A DNA stretch of 64,000 bases from Bacteroidales bacterium (GCA_017395365.1 JAFPUN010000003.1:354421-418420), one strand, 5' to 3'; shown: positions 15,711 to 24,710, numbered from the stretch's first letter. Program-made: numbers and translations. Notes: a model not told the origin generated them from the sequence alone.

Positions 15711-16658
15711 ATGAGCACTTATTCCATAGGAATCGACATTGGAGGTACCAACACCGACATTGGGTTGGTGCGCGACGACGGCCGTTGCCTGGCCAAGAAA
15801 AACCTGCCTACCAACCGTTATTTCGATGCATCGCTATATGTCGCGGACATCTGCGACCAGATCCGATCCTTGATGGCAGAACACGATGTGGCGACCATCG
15901 ACGGCATCGGCATCGCGGCGCCGGCGGGCAACTATTACACGGGCTGTATCGAGAATGCCACCAACTTGAATTTCAAAGGCGTGGTCGACCTTGCTACGCT
16001 GTTCCATGGACACATGGATGTGCCTGTCGTGGTCTCTAACGATGCCAATGCCGCGGCTTACGGCGAACTCGTCTATGGCGGCGCCAAGGGGATGAAGAAC
16101 TTCATCACCTTCACACTCGGCACGGGTGTGGGCAGCGGCATCGTGGTCGACGGCAAACTGGTGCACGGCAAGACGGGCGGTGCTGGCGAGTTGGGCCATG
16201 CCATCCTCATCCCTGAAGGACGCTCTTGCGGTTGCGGACGCAAAGGCTGTCTCGAGACTTACACCTCGGCCACGGGCATCCGTCGCACGGCTCTTGAGAT
16301 GTTGGAAGCCAATCCTGGCTATGACGGACCTTTGGCCCAAGTTAACCCTGACGATTTGACCAGCAAGATGGTGGGTGATGCCGCCCAACAAGGTGACCCC
16401 TTGGCGTTGAAGGTCTTCGAGAAGACAGGGTATTGGTTGGGCATCGCCTTGGCCAACGCGGTGGCGTTCAGTGGCCCCGAGGCCATCTTCTTGATGGGCG
16501 GTCCCGTGAAAGCCGGCAAGGTGCTGATGAATCCCGTGTGCGAGTCGTTCAAGAAACACTTGTGTTTCGTTTACGACGGCAGTGTCGAGGTCCGCGTCAG
16601 CGAACTGCCGGACAACGACGCGGCCATTCTGGGTGCTGCTGCGCTGGTAAAGGCATAG
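15711..16658 (+). CDS. ROK family sugar kinase (glucokinase-like)
   Basis: 315 residues, typical of ROK kinases without a DNA-binding domain. The ATP phosphate loop GIDIGGTNTD is at residues 7-16, the catalytic VVSNDANAAA at ~107-116 (D111), the ROK signature GAGELGHAI at ~157-165 with H163, and the zinc site CGCGRKGC at 173-180. It would phosphorylate glucose or a related hexose such as mannose or N-acetylmannosamine in the cytoplasm; glucokinase is the most common activity in Bacteroidetes, but the substrate is not fixed by sequence. It stands alone with no transporter gene beside it. Confidence 0.87.
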   Translation: MSTYSIGIDIGGTNTDIGLVRDDGRCLAKKNLPTNRYFDASLYVADICDQIRSLMAEHDVATIDGIGIAAPAGNYYTGCIENATNLNFKGVVDLATLFHGHMDVPVVVSNDANAAAYGELVYGGAKGMKNFITFTLGTGVGSGIVVDGKLVHGKTGGAGELGHAILIPEGRSCGCGRKGCLETYTSATGIRRTALEMLEANPGYDGPLAQVNPDDLTSKMVGDAAQQGDPLALKVFEKTGYWLGIALANAVAFSGPEAIFLMGGPVKAGKVLMNPVCESFKKHLCFVYDGSVEVRVSELPDNDAAILGAAALVKA

Positions 16659-16685
16659 GTTAGGAAACAGTTGTAATACGAAAAA

Positions 16686-16750
16686 CGAACACGGATTTCA
16701 CGGATTTGCACGGAGAAAGTATCCGTGACTATCCGTGAGATCCGTGTTCG
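16686..16750. repeat. CGAACACGGAT palindromic repeat
   Basis: CGAACACGGATTTCACGGAT and its near inverse (ATCCGTGAGATCCGTGTTCG) form a 65-base palindrome with internal ACGGAT/ATCCGT units. Sequences of this kind are widely dispersed in bacterial genomes. It lies between the convergent ROK and T9SS genes. Confidence 0.75.
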
Positions 16751-16772
16751 AGAAAGGTGGTTCGTGTTTTGA

Positions 16773-18404
16773 TTATTCCTTCACCACTTTGCGCACGCAT
16801 TTCCGTCCTTCCTTGTCGGCGATGTTGACGAAGTAGACGCCAATGGGCAATTCGGAGAGGTCGATTTGCATCGTCTCGCCCTCGCTCCTTGCGGTGGCCA
16901 CTTTTTGGCCGAGGGTGTTGAAGACTTCGGCGGATCTGAGGTCTTGGCCGGTGATGGTGACGAGGCCCGTGGTGGGGTTAGGCACAATGTTCACTTTGTT
17001 GTCTAAGGTAGTCTCGCGGAGGTCATCGTAATCATATATGTCGGTCACCTTCAGCACCCAGATGTTGCTGCCTAAATTTGGCAGGAGCGGGTTGTTGCTG
17101 CATTCGACCATGCCGGAAGTGATTCCGTCGAACCACATGTTGTAGCCTGCGATAACATATTCTTTATCGCCAATTGCTACCACATCGGCAATCTCTTCCG
17201 CGAGCCCCAACTGGCTGCCGATGCACAACTCCCAAAGCAGTTTGCCATCGGCATCCACGTGGAATATCCAGATGTTGCCCGCCTCGGTGCCAGTCACACC
17301 CAAATTGGAGAAACTCTCCACGTCGCCGTCGGTTGACTTGGAGTTGGCAAACACCGAGAAACCGTTGTCGATGTTAGTGCGGAACACTTTCTTAATCTTG
17401 TCGTTGCACGACCCTCCGTAGTCCTTTTCCCACATCACATTGCCTTCAAGGTCACACCTTAAAAGAAAACAGTCGTAGGTGGTGATACCATCGCCGCAGT
17501 TCCCACCGGGATCTACCGTGTAGCGCTGGTCGCCAGCCAAGAGGTATCCGTCGTCCATCTCAATGATGCTGCGCACCGAGACCCTCTCAAAGCAAAGGTT
17601 CCATAGAATTTGTCCCGAATCGTCGAGCTTGACGAGCACTCCTTTCTTCTCGGGCTCTCCGCAGCCGATATTACCACTGCCTGTTTGGTCGGAATCAACC
17701 CACACGAGGATGCCTCCGTCACCCGACTTCTGGATGCAAGTCACGACATCATCGCCTGTACTGCCGATGGTGGTTTGCCAATCTATGAGGCCTTCATCGT
17801 TGACTTTCACCACCCAACAGTCAGTGCCTCCATAGTATTGGTCGACATCACCGCTCCTCTCAAAAATATCCGTTGCCACAACAATGCCATTGTCAGAGGT
17901 GGGTATACCACAGACATTTTGACTATAAATCATATTGCCGTCTTCCGTGCCGAAGTATTCTTCCCATAGCACATTGCCTTCCACATCGGTCTGTATGACC
18001 CTCATTTTTGGGAGACCATAATTGTCGTTAGCAATTCCTGTTATGTAATATTTGTCGTCTCCCATGCACTGCAGTTTTTGTTTTGATCCATATGAATTGC
18101 AATGCTGCCAAACGAGAGATGCCCCGCCTTCGGCATCGATTCCAAACATCCAGGTAGCTATTCTTGGTATAAAATAACTGCAATTGTGTTCAAACATTCC
18201 TGACGAAGACTCGGCATTCGTTTGTCCCAAGACAGCATAGCCTGCGACGGACGGGGCGACACCGAAAGCCCTGTCGTTTTCCAGACTGCCAAAGCTTTGT
18301 TGCCAATCAATGACGACTTGGGCGTTGGCTGGCATGGATGCCGCCATCCCAACCCATAGTGCTGCCATTGTGAAAAGTGTAATTCGTTTTCTGCTGTTTT
18401 TCAT
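16773..18404 (-). CDS. T9SS-secreted beta-propeller-like protein (module 1)
   Basis: 543 residues: signal peptide (cleavage near SMPANA, ~residue 28), a long beta-rich region and a C-terminal type A sorting domain (VPNPTTGLVTITG near residue 475, ending KVVKE). The middle consists of six to eight degenerate repeats with a WQ-x-SFG/TTIGSTGDD...DGGILVWVDS style, as in PQQ/kelch-like propellers that report differences between event and report (for example DWQTTIGSTGDDVVTCIQKSG). It is predicted to be exported to the cell surface. Its sorting domain is nearly identical, also at the DNA level, to that of the protein at 47838-49484. It lies near a small DUF3244 gene and a TPR-HTH regulator gene on the same strand. 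Confidence 0.85.
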   Translation of the reverse strand: MKNSRKRITLFTMAALWVGMAASMPANAQVVIDWQQSFGSLENDRAFGVAPSVAGYAVLGQTNAESSSGMFEHNCSYFIPRIATWMFGIDAEGGASLVWQHCNSYGSKQKLQCMGDDKYYITGIANDNYGLPKMRVIQTDVEGNVLWEEYFGTEDGNMIYSQNVCGIPTSDNGIVVATDIFERSGDVDQYYGGTDCWVVKVNDEGLIDWQTTIGSTGDDVVTCIQKSGDGGILVWVDSDQTGSGNIGCGEPEKKGVLVKLDDSGQILWNLCFERVSVRSIIEMDDGYLLAGDQRYTVDPGGNCGDGITTYDCFLLRCDLEGNVMWEKDYGGSCNDKIKKVFRTNIDNGFSVFANSKSTDGDVESFSNLGVTGTEAGNIWIFHVDADGKLLWELCIGSQLGLAEEIADVVAIGDKEYVIAGYNMWFDGITSGMVECSNNPLLPNLGSNIWVLKVTDIYDYDDLRETTLDNKVNIVPNPTTGLVTITGQDLRSAEVFNTLGQKVATARSEGETMQIDLSELPIGVYFVNIADKEGRKCVRKVVKE

Positions 18405-18472
18405 GTCGTTATGTTTTTTTAAAAATTCGTTTTAGCTGTGTCAAATGGTTTTTAATTGGCAAATATAGGAAT

Positions 18473-18649
18473 TTATCTGACAATGACCAACTTTCCGGTT
18501 TTAATTTGTTTACCGGAGCATACGGAATAAGTGTAGACCCCAGGATTCAAACCACGAAGGTCGATTATCTTGCTGTCCAGTGTTGCCATTTAAGTCATAC
18601 TTGGCAAAAGCACTTCCTAACGCGCCAAAGTTAATATTGTTTTTTTCAT
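18473..18649 (-). pseudogene. Relic of an exported T9SS-type protein (start joined to sorting-domain tail)
   Basis: On the minus strand an ATG at 18649 opens MKKTILTLA, a typical signal-peptide start, but stops after ten codons. The other frames then read FGALGSAFAKYDLNGN and, after another shift, IIDLRGLNPGVYTYSVCSGK and GKLVIVR before a stop at 18473. This last part is a T9SS sorting-domain end (L.PGVY.Y.V..G....GKLVI). The body of the gene is missing and at least two frameshifts are present, so I read it as the remnant of a deleted gene. No other feature was seen in 18405-18688. Confidence 0.55.
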
Positions 18650-18688
18650 TTTGTGTTAGTTTTTAAAGTTAATGATTTGTTTAGTTGT

Positions 18689-19099
18689 TTACTCATGTTC
18701 AAAATCTCCATCAGCATAGCCAAAGGCATTGCTGAGTTCGACGGTGTAGGTGCCACTGGTGGCAGTGGTGAAGGGGATGATGACCACCGTTTGCACACTG
18801 GTATTCACCACGGTGCTGTACACCACAAGGCCCGCCTCGTTATAAATGGCGATGCCTACGTTGCCGAAGTCCTGGTTGAAGCCGATGTAGACGGAGTTCT
18901 CGTTGGCGCCGGCCACGACGGCGTTGGGGCCTGCATTGCGATCTAACTTGCCTCGCAAATCAATTTTTGAATAACCCGCAGGGAGATTGTCCACCTCATT
19001 ATAATAAATGGGGTTTGTTTCGTGGTTGATTGCCTGAACTTGTAAAGCACACAAAGTAAACGTGCATAGTCCAGCAAAAATAAGTGCTTTGTTTTTCAT
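18689..19099 (-). CDS. DUF3244-like small exported protein (module 1)
   Basis: About 136 residues from the start MKNKAL; an ATG 42 bases upstream is possible but adds a polar stretch before the signal peptide. The signal peptide (LIFAGLCTFTLCALQVQA) is followed by a short beta-sandwich: KIDLRGKLDR, SVYIGFNQDFGNVGIAIYNEAGLVVYSTVVNTSVQTVVIIPF, then TSGTYTVELSNAFG. This is the pattern of DUF3244 (an Ig-like small protein family of Bacteroidetes) and also resembles the fold of T9SS sorting domains. Function unknown. It lies between the T9SS gene and the TPR-HTH regulator gene on one strand. Confidence 0.75.
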   Translation of the reverse strand: MKNKALIFAGLCTFTLCALQVQAINHETNPIYYNEVDNLPAGYSKIDLRGKLDRNAGPNAVVAGANENSVYIGFNQDFGNVGIAIYNEAGLVVYSTVVNTSVQTVVIIPFTTATSGTYTVELSNAFGYADGDFEHE

Positions 19100-19169
19100 A
19101 ATGGAATCGGTTTTGTTAGACATAGAATTTTCTGAATTCAACGTTGCAATAATAGGCTATGGTTTAAGG

Positions 19170-19266
19170 ATTCCGAACCTTATTCCTAATTAAATCCGAA
19201 AATTAATTTTTATATCGTTGTTTTTCAATGGAATAAACATTCGCCATTCCGAATGCCATTCCGAAC
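19170..19266. repeat. Repeated ATTCCGAAC sites upstream of the DUF3244-like gene
   Basis: ATTCCGAAC occurs at 19170-19178 and 19258-19266, ATTCCGAAT at 19246-19254 and AATCCGAAA at about 19194. They fall in the 180-base gap upstream of the DUF3244-like gene. They could be binding sites for a regulator such as the neighbouring TPR-HTH protein, or part of a decayed repeat. Confidence 0.4.
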
Positions 19267-19322
19267 TATCAGGATTTTTCAAGGAAAAATGATAGGAGAA
19301 AAGAGCTAAAAACTCACGACAT

Positions 19323-21101
19323 TTATGGCAATTTGATGCCTGTCGAAATGGATTTTATCTTTTTCCTGCTTCGATTGCGTATCTTGTCCACCATGTCGGT
19401 GCTTTTGTGAAGCAACAGGGATTCGTCGTGCCGAGAGACACCGATGTACGACAAGATGACATCCTTCTGTTCCAATTCATCCAAGCCAAGTTCCTCTTGA
19501 CTTACAACTTCCCTCAAATTGGGATATAGCTGGTCGACAGCCTCCATGATAGCCTCCCAGTGCTCTTGTTTGCCAAATACGGTTTTCTCTAACATGGCCA
19601 ACAATTCCTCATCGCCTTTGTTCTCCATAAATAGATGTAAGCGTAGCATGACGGCTTGTTCCTTTTTAAGTGATTGTGAGAACGCCTCTCCGTATTCATC
19701 AGCCAATTTTGCCTGCATGTTTAGTTTTTCGAGCAAATCCCGATAAGCCAGCTCGTTTTCTTGAAATTTTTGCGACAGATTGATTTGGTTTTGCTTTTGT
19801 ATCTCGTTCTTTTGTGCCAACTCCTTATTCTGTTGCATGAAGTGGAACAAATTGGCCTTGGCCTCGGCTTCTGCCTTTTGAGTTTGTGCCAATTTGATTC
19901 TCGATATGGCGAAAGCCATTAATCCCAAAATGGCCACCACGCTTATGACGAGAATGATGCGATGCCTCAAAAATATCTTTTGATTCATGGTATTTTGCAA
20001 GCTCTCATAATTATACTGTTGTTGGATGCGGTATACACTTTGATCGTTTCGTAGCTGCATCACTTCATACTGGAGAGTTTCGTGTTTTTCTCGGTAAGAC
20101 AATGCCAAAGAGTCGTTGCCTTGGCTTTTGGCAAAACGCGACAAAGCGTTATAAACCGAGGCCTTGGTTTCGTCATTCACTTTGGCATTAGGCAACAAGT
20201 CCTCAAGCTGGTTGTAGTAGAATGCTGCAGAATCGGGTTTGCCATAATTGATGTAAGTATCACCTAAGTTAAGGTAAAGCAAAGGCAACCTGCTGCTATC
20301 GGGTTCCACCTCCAATTGCTTTAGAAAGTGAATTGACCTTTCATACTTTCCTTGTAACTGACATAATACGGCATAATTGTTCATCACTTTATGTCTCATT
20401 ATGGATGAATTGCCTTTATAGGCACATGCAAGACTCTGGTCTAGGCACATCGCTGCACTGTCGTTTTCTCCTACAAGCATATAACAGCAGGCCATACTGT
20501 TTTGCGCCTTTGCACAATCAATAGAACGATTGCCAAAACCTTTATTTGCCGCTTTGAACAATTCCATGGCCTCGTGTTCTCTTCCTTCGTCATACAGCAT
20601 CCCACCCATCCAATACTCCGCGCGAGCTACGGTAAGACTATCCCCTTCAAGCCCGCCATACTGCTCCGCCTCCTTGAACGACCGCATGGCGGCCTCTTTC
20701 TCGTCGAAGTGCTGCTGCACAAAACCGCTGTAGAGGGCGGCGTGGGCGGCCTTGCCGTAGTCCTCCTTCTTGGCGTAGTAGGCGGCGGCGCGTTCCAGCT
20801 CGGGGCTGGTGGAGAGGTTGGCGTGGTCGTCGAAGAAGTCGTCGTCCATCACAGGGGCGATTTCCTGCCCGCGGTCGCCGAAGAGGGCCTCGGCCTGCAG
20901 CAGGGCCATGTCCATGCGCTCGCGCTCGCTGAAGTTCACGGGCATGCGCAGCACGCTGTCGATCAATCGAACGGCGCTGTCGGGCAAGGTATCGGCCAAA
21001 CGCTCGGCACGCTTCACCATGCGGCGCGCCTCGCTCGTGGTGGCGTCACAGGCCGACAAGGCCAACAAAAACAGTAATACTATCCAACAGGATCGTTTCA
21101 T
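19323..21101 (-). CDS. Membrane-anchored TPR protein with C-terminal HTH-like domain (module 1)
   Basis: 592 residues. The N-terminus is a lipoprotein-like signal (LLFLLALSAC, C18). Residues ~25-370 form tetratricopeptide repeats (for example YAVLCQLQGKYERSIHFLKQL, LYLNLGDTYINYGKPDSAAFYYNQL). A membrane helix (RIILVISVVAILGLMAFAI) follows at ~381-402, then a coiled coil to ~460 and a C-terminal ~60-residue helical domain (YPNLREVVSQEELG...LEQKDVILSYIGVSR...IRNRSRKKIK) resembling a LuxR-like helix-turn-helix. This arrangement places the TPRs outside and the possible DNA-binding part in the cytoplasm, as in one-component membrane regulators of Bacteroidetes. A paralogue lies at 45563-47392. By eye the first ~450 bases are much GC-richer than the rest. 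Confidence 0.8.
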   Translation of the reverse strand: MKRSCWIVLLFLLALSACDATTSEARRMVKRAERLADTLPDSAVRLIDSVLRMPVNFSERERMDMALLQAEALFGDRGQEIAPVMDDDFFDDHANLSTSPELERAAAYYAKKEDYGKAAHAALYSGFVQQHFDEKEAAMRSFKEAEQYGGLEGDSLTVARAEYWMGGMLYDEGREHEAMELFKAANKGFGNRSIDCAKAQNSMACCYMLVGENDSAAMCLDQSLACAYKGNSSIMRHKVMNNYAVLCQLQGKYERSIHFLKQLEVEPDSSRLPLLYLNLGDTYINYGKPDSAAFYYNQLEDLLPNAKVNDETKASVYNALSRFAKSQGNDSLALSYREKHETLQYEVMQLRNDQSVYRIQQQYNYESLQNTMNQKIFLRHRIILVISVVAILGLMAFAISRIKLAQTQKAEAEAKANLFHFMQQNKELAQKNEIQKQNQINLSQKFQENELAYRDLLEKLNMQAKLADEYGEAFSQSLKKEQAVMLRLHLFMENKGDEELLAMLEKTVFGKQEHWEAIMEAVDQLYPNLREVVSQEELGLDELEQKDVILSYIGVSRHDESLLLHKSTDMVDKIRNRSRKKIKSISTGIKLP

Positions 21102-21121
21102 GCCTGCAAAGATAAAACAAA

Positions 21122-21145
21122 AAAGGAATTCTTCGGAATTCCTTT
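21122..21145 (-). terminator. Intrinsic terminator with UUCG loop after the Sel1 lipoprotein gene
   Basis: AAAGGAATTC-TTCG-GAATTCCTTT is a perfect 10-bp stem. On the minus strand the loop reads CGAA and the stem is followed by a T-rich run (TTTTTTG), which fits termination of the Sel1 gene ahead of the TPR-HTH gene. Confidence 0.85.
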
Positions 21146-21151
21146 ATTGGG

Positions 21152-22066
21152 TTATTCCTTGAAATACCTGTCCAAGAACTCCTGCGCACCTTCCATGCCG
21201 CCGTCGCGAGCCTTGGTCATCAGCAGTTTGGCATAGGTCTGGTCTTGCTGCACACCCTCACCTGTGTAATAGAGGACTCCCAAGCGAAACTGTGCGCTGC
21301 TCACCCCTTTTTCCGAAGCGGGTCCATAGTATTCTATGGCCTTTTTCAGGTCTTTCTCCACGCCGAGACCGAAGAAATAACAGTCGCCCATCTGCGCCAT
21401 GGCAAAGGCATTGCCGGCATCGGCGGCATCGTTCCACCATTTCACGGCTTTTTGTGTGTCTTGCTCGGTACCCATGCCGTAATAATAGCAGTTGCCGACA
21501 TTAAGCATGGCCTGGTCGTCTTTAACGGCCGCACCTTTCAGATATAACTCGAAAGCCTTATTCGCATTGGCCGTCACACCGATGCCAGAACGGTAGAAAT
21601 TGCCCAGAGAGTTGTAGGCAGGACCATTCTCTTGGTCAGCCGCCTTTTGGTACCACGCCAAGGCCTCCTTTGCGTTCTCTTCCACGCCCCAGCCCTTCTC
21701 GTAGCACACGCCATAGGCATATTGGAATTGGGCATCGCCATGCTCGGCCTTGTAACGGATGGAGTCGATCTGCGAAGCCACACGGTCGCCTACCGATTGT
21801 CCAGCATTGTTGAGCTGGCTGAAGTCAAGCGGCATACCCTCTTCCATCTTCAACACGGGTCCATTCGGGTCGCCCATGGTGGTAGGATCCACACCACCTT
21901 TGACGGGAACCTCGATTTGCTGCATCGGAGCCACCGGCACACCCGGAAACTTATACTCTTCTTTTTCAGTTTTAGGCTGTTCTTGTTGCGCGTTGTTGTC
22001 TTTCTGTCCGCAAGCCGTCAGCAACAGCGCCGCGGAAAATATCAAAAGGAGTTTCTTCATTTTCAT
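21152..22066 (-). CDS. Sel1-repeat lipoprotein
   Basis: 304 residues. The lipobox LLTAC puts the lipidated cysteine at residue 19. A low-complexity linker follows (QQEQPKTEKEEYKF). Residues ~110-300 contain five Sel1-like repeats of about 36 residues (A..G.A...YA.GVCYEKGWGVEENAKEA..WYQKAADQ; LGNFYRSGIGV; VGNCYYYGMGT; MGDCYFFGLGV; LGVLYYTGEGV). Sel1 repeats form alpha solenoids that bind other proteins. It probably faces the periplasm on a lipid anchor; the partner is unknown. It has its own promoter (22082-22089) and terminator, so it is likely monocistronic. Confidence 0.9.
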   Translation of the reverse strand: MKMKKLLLIFSAALLLTACGQKDNNAQQEQPKTEKEEYKFPGVPVAPMQQIEVPVKGGVDPTTMGDPNGPVLKMEEGMPLDFSQLNNAGQSVGDRVASQIDSIRYKAEHGDAQFQYAYGVCYEKGWGVEENAKEALAWYQKAADQENGPAYNSLGNFYRSGIGVTANANKAFELYLKGAAVKDDQAMLNVGNCYYYGMGTEQDTQKAVKWWNDAADAGNAFAMAQMGDCYFFGLGVEKDLKKAIEYYGPASEKGVSSAQFRLGVLYYTGEGVQQDQTYAKLLMTKARDGGMEGAQEFLDRYFKE

Positions 22067-22081
22067 TTAGGTTTGAGCTCG

Positions 22082-22089
22082 CAAAAATA
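22082..22089 (-). promoter_or_regulatory. -7 promoter element for the Sel1 lipoprotein gene
   Basis: The minus strand reads TATTTTTG followed by CGAGC, 16 bases before the start codon, matching TAnnTTTG. The tandem-repeat array begins immediately upstream at 22101. Confidence 0.5.
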
Positions 22090-22100
22090 CATAATTTTTC

Positions 22101-22366
22101 GCACGCAGAAATCGCAGAAGTTTATGAAGCGCATAGCGACGCGTATTTATGCACGCAGAAATCGTAGATTCAACGAAGTTAATCCGCAGAACTTTGTGAA
22201 GCGCGAAGCGACGCGTATTTGTGCACGCAGAAATCGTAGATTCAACGAAGTTAATGCGCTGAACTTTATGAAGCGCGAAGCGACGCGTATTTGTGCACGC
22301 AGAAATCGTAGATTCAACGAAGTTAATGCGCTGAACTTTATGAAGCGCGAAGCGACGCAAAAAATG
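22101..22366. repeat. Tandem array of 72-bp units
   Basis: Units begin with GCACGCAGAAATCG at 22101, 22151, 22223 and 22295. The last three are spaced exactly 72 bases and are nearly identical; the first lacks about 22 bases. Each unit contains AGATTCAACGAAGTTAAT and AAGCGCGAAGCGACGC. Because 72 is divisible by three, several frames stay open through the array on both strands, but no start, codon bias or family similarity suggests a protein. The remaining 22367-22463 repeats CTGCG-type motifs (TTCTGCGCATTC, TTCTGCGTG) and shows no gene. Confidence 0.9.
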
Positions 22367-22463
22367 CGTCCTGCAGGCTTCTGCGCATTCAGCGAATTCT
22401 GCGTGAAATATTCTAATCCGGCAGGTTCTGCGTGCAATAGTCAATTTCCTTGGCGTGATCCAA

Positions 22464-24710
22464 TCACTTCACCGAGAACCTCACGCCCAAATAGGCTCGG
22501 ATGCCTGAAAGCGGTCCCCAGACCATGGAAGCATCGAAATCTTCGCTAGTGGGGTTGTCGGCCGAGATGATGGGATAGTTTTGCTTGTAGTTGGTCAGGT
22601 TTTCGCCGCCGACGTAGAGTTCCCAATGTTCGCCAAACTTCTTGGTGACCTGCGCATTCATGATGACATAGAAAGGCGAGCGCTCGATGTTCTGTCCGTT
22701 GGCCACGGCAGTGGCGTTGCCGCTCAAGTCGGGCACGCGGCTGTCGCCGTTGAACTGTGTCGTGAAGTCGAACTGCCAAGTGCCGGGTGCATACGACATT
22801 GTGACCAGACCCTTGTAGCGGTTGACGAAAGGCTTCTCGCGCAAGGTGTCATTAATGGTCATCTTCACATCATTGTAGCGGAAGGCCAAGGTCATGTCGA
22901 AGTCCTTGAAAATCTCGCAGTTGGCCTCGATTTGGGCACTGTTGGAATATGACTTGCCGTTGAGGTTGTAGATGCGAATCTGGTGGGCGTCGGCATCGCG
23001 ATCGAGGACGATTTGGTTGATGAAGTCGGTGCGGTAGAAATCGGCGGCCAAAGTGAGTTCGCGCCAACCGAGACTGAAGGTCTTGGTCAGATTGATGCCG
23101 TAGTTCCATGCCTCTTCCATTCTAGGCGATTCCACAAAAACGAGTTCGCGAGCCGAAGCCAGCATGGTGGAGTTTTCGGCCAAGATGTTGGGGGAACGAT
23201 AACCCTTGCCAGCTGAAAGGCGTACGGCAAATTCATCGTGAGTTTTGAATCTCACATGCAGGCGGGGCGTGTAGAGCATCTTTTGGTAATAGGTGTTATA
23301 GTCGGCACGGAAGCCAGCGATGATGTTCCAATGGTGATCATCGGCAAAATTGTATTCCACAAAGGCTCCCGGGACTTGTTCGACACGTTGGAAAGTGCTG
23401 TCATTCAAATGTTCATCATATTTGTCGTAGGTATAACTGGCGCCTATGGAATAAGAGTGATGGTCATTCACGAGGTAGGAGTCAAACAACAGATTGCCAT
23501 AGTAAGAGAGTTGGTTGGCATTGTAGTCGGTCAGACCATAATAGGAGTCCATCTTGTGGTAAGTCACCTGATGTTGCATTCCGAGGCTTGTGTCTTTACG
23601 GTCAAAATGGTAGCCGCCTTTGGCAAAGGCCTCATAGCGCTCGGTATTGATGCCGATGCCATACAGATTGTAGCTTTCGTCAAGGCGATGCTCTGGATCG
23701 AAGTCCATTTGTCCGCCGAGTCGGGTTTCTTTCAAAGCCTTGATGCCTAACTTACAACCGAAACGGCCAGTATGGGGATGGTTATAACGCAAAAAGACAT
23801 TGTATTGTGTGGTCATTGGATCGTCAAGAAACGAGTCTGCGTTTTCGTCCATTTTCATGTGGCTATGACTCACATGGCCGAATAGCATGATTCCGTCGTT
23901 CTTTCCCACTTTTACGCGACCATTGAAGTTTAAGTCAGTCATCAACATCGAGTTGCCATAGAGGTTGACAAACACTTTCTCGCTCTTGTCGGGCATTGGC
24001 TCCTTGTAGTCCACATTAATTTGTCCCGTAATGGATTCATAACCGTTTCTTACAGAAGATGTTCCTTTGGAAATTTGTATGCCATTCATCCAGTTACCAG
24101 GCACATAATTCAAGCCGAAGGTGGAGGCCAGACCGCGGAAATTAGGGATGATTTCGGTCATCATCTGGGTGTAGATGCCGCTCAAGCCAAGCAATTGGAT
24201 TTGTTTGGCGCCCGTGACAGCGTCACTATAGGCCACATCCACCGAGGCGTTGTTCTCGAAACTGCCTGCTAGAGTACAACAGGCGGCACGCTTCAGATTC
24301 TCGGAGGTGATTTCCTGCACGGCAATGGCTTTGATCGGGTTGATGAAAGTGCCTTTTTGTCGCGCCTCAATTTGCACTTCGTTGAGCATGTTGGCGGACT
24401 GGAAAACATGGTCGTAGTGCATCGGCTCAAACATGTGGTGAATCGTGTCGTTCTCGTAGCTGATGCAGCTGAACACGAGGCAGCCGATTTGTCCGTGGAC
24501 GGGGATTTTGTAATGCCCGTTGGCGTCGGTCACCACGCCTTCGTTGACGATTTTCCAATACACGTTCACGCCAGGCAATGGCGTGCGTTGACCGTTTTCG
24601 GCTTCTTCGTATACAGTGCCTTCGATGAACCCTTGGGCGAAAGCGCCTGTGGCGAAGGCGAATAATAATAGGGTGATTAGGATTATTTGTTTGGTTTTCA
24701 TTGGATTCAA
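22464..24710 (-). CDS. TonB-dependent receptor, probably for a metal or metal chelate
   Basis: 748 residues with a signal peptide (ILITLLLFAFATGAFAQ). Residues ~28-110 form a carboxypeptidase-like domain (GFIEGTVYEEAENG...LPGVNVYWK...TDANGHYKIPV). The plug follows (~115-230: ITSENLKRAACCTLAGSFENNASVDVAYSDAVTGAKQIQLLGLSG), then a 22-strand-type barrel ending in the aromatic-rich RAYLGVRFSVK. It would import a ligand across the outer membrane with energy from TonB. The gene lies directly downstream of an HYC_CC_PP gene, a pairing seen with receptors thought to handle copper or other metals; that specificity is inference. The plug cysteine pair (ACC) and histidine-rich loop (HVSHSHMKMDEN) agree with metal handling. 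Confidence 0.87.
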   Translation of the reverse strand: MNPMKTKQIILITLLLFAFATGAFAQGFIEGTVYEEAENGQRTPLPGVNVYWKIVNEGVVTDANGHYKIPVHGQIGCLVFSCISYENDTIHHMFEPMHYDHVFQSANMLNEVQIEARQKGTFINPIKAIAVQEITSENLKRAACCTLAGSFENNASVDVAYSDAVTGAKQIQLLGLSGIYTQMMTEIIPNFRGLASTFGLNYVPGNWMNGIQISKGTSSVRNGYESITGQINVDYKEPMPDKSEKVFVNLYGNSMLMTDLNFNGRVKVGKNDGIMLFGHVSHSHMKMDENADSFLDDPMTTQYNVFLRYNHPHTGRFGCKLGIKALKETRLGGQMDFDPEHRLDESYNLYGIGINTERYEAFAKGGYHFDRKDTSLGMQHQVTYHKMDSYYGLTDYNANQLSYYGNLLFDSYLVNDHHSYSIGASYTYDKYDEHLNDSTFQRVEQVPGAFVEYNFADDHHWNIIAGFRADYNTYYQKMLYTPRLHVRFKTHDEFAVRLSAGKGYRSPNILAENSTMLASARELVFVESPRMEEAWNYGINLTKTFSLGWRELTLAADFYRTDFINQIVLDRDADAHQIRIYNLNGKSYSNSAQIEANCEIFKDFDMTLAFRYNDVKMTINDTLREKPFVNRYKGLVTMSYAPGTWQFDFTTQFNGDSRVPDLSGNATAVANGQNIERSPFYVIMNAQVTKKFGEHWELYVGGENLTNYKQNYPIISADNPTSEDFDASMVWGPLSGIRAYLGVRFSVK

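Noticed and set aside
22101-22366. Possible CRISPR array
   Set aside because: The 72-bp units are contiguous and nearly identical throughout, without a short repeat and unique spacers, and no cas gene is present.
22067-22463. Open frames on both strands through the 72-bp array
   Set aside because: They exist only because the repeat length is a multiple of three; no signal, start context or family similarity.
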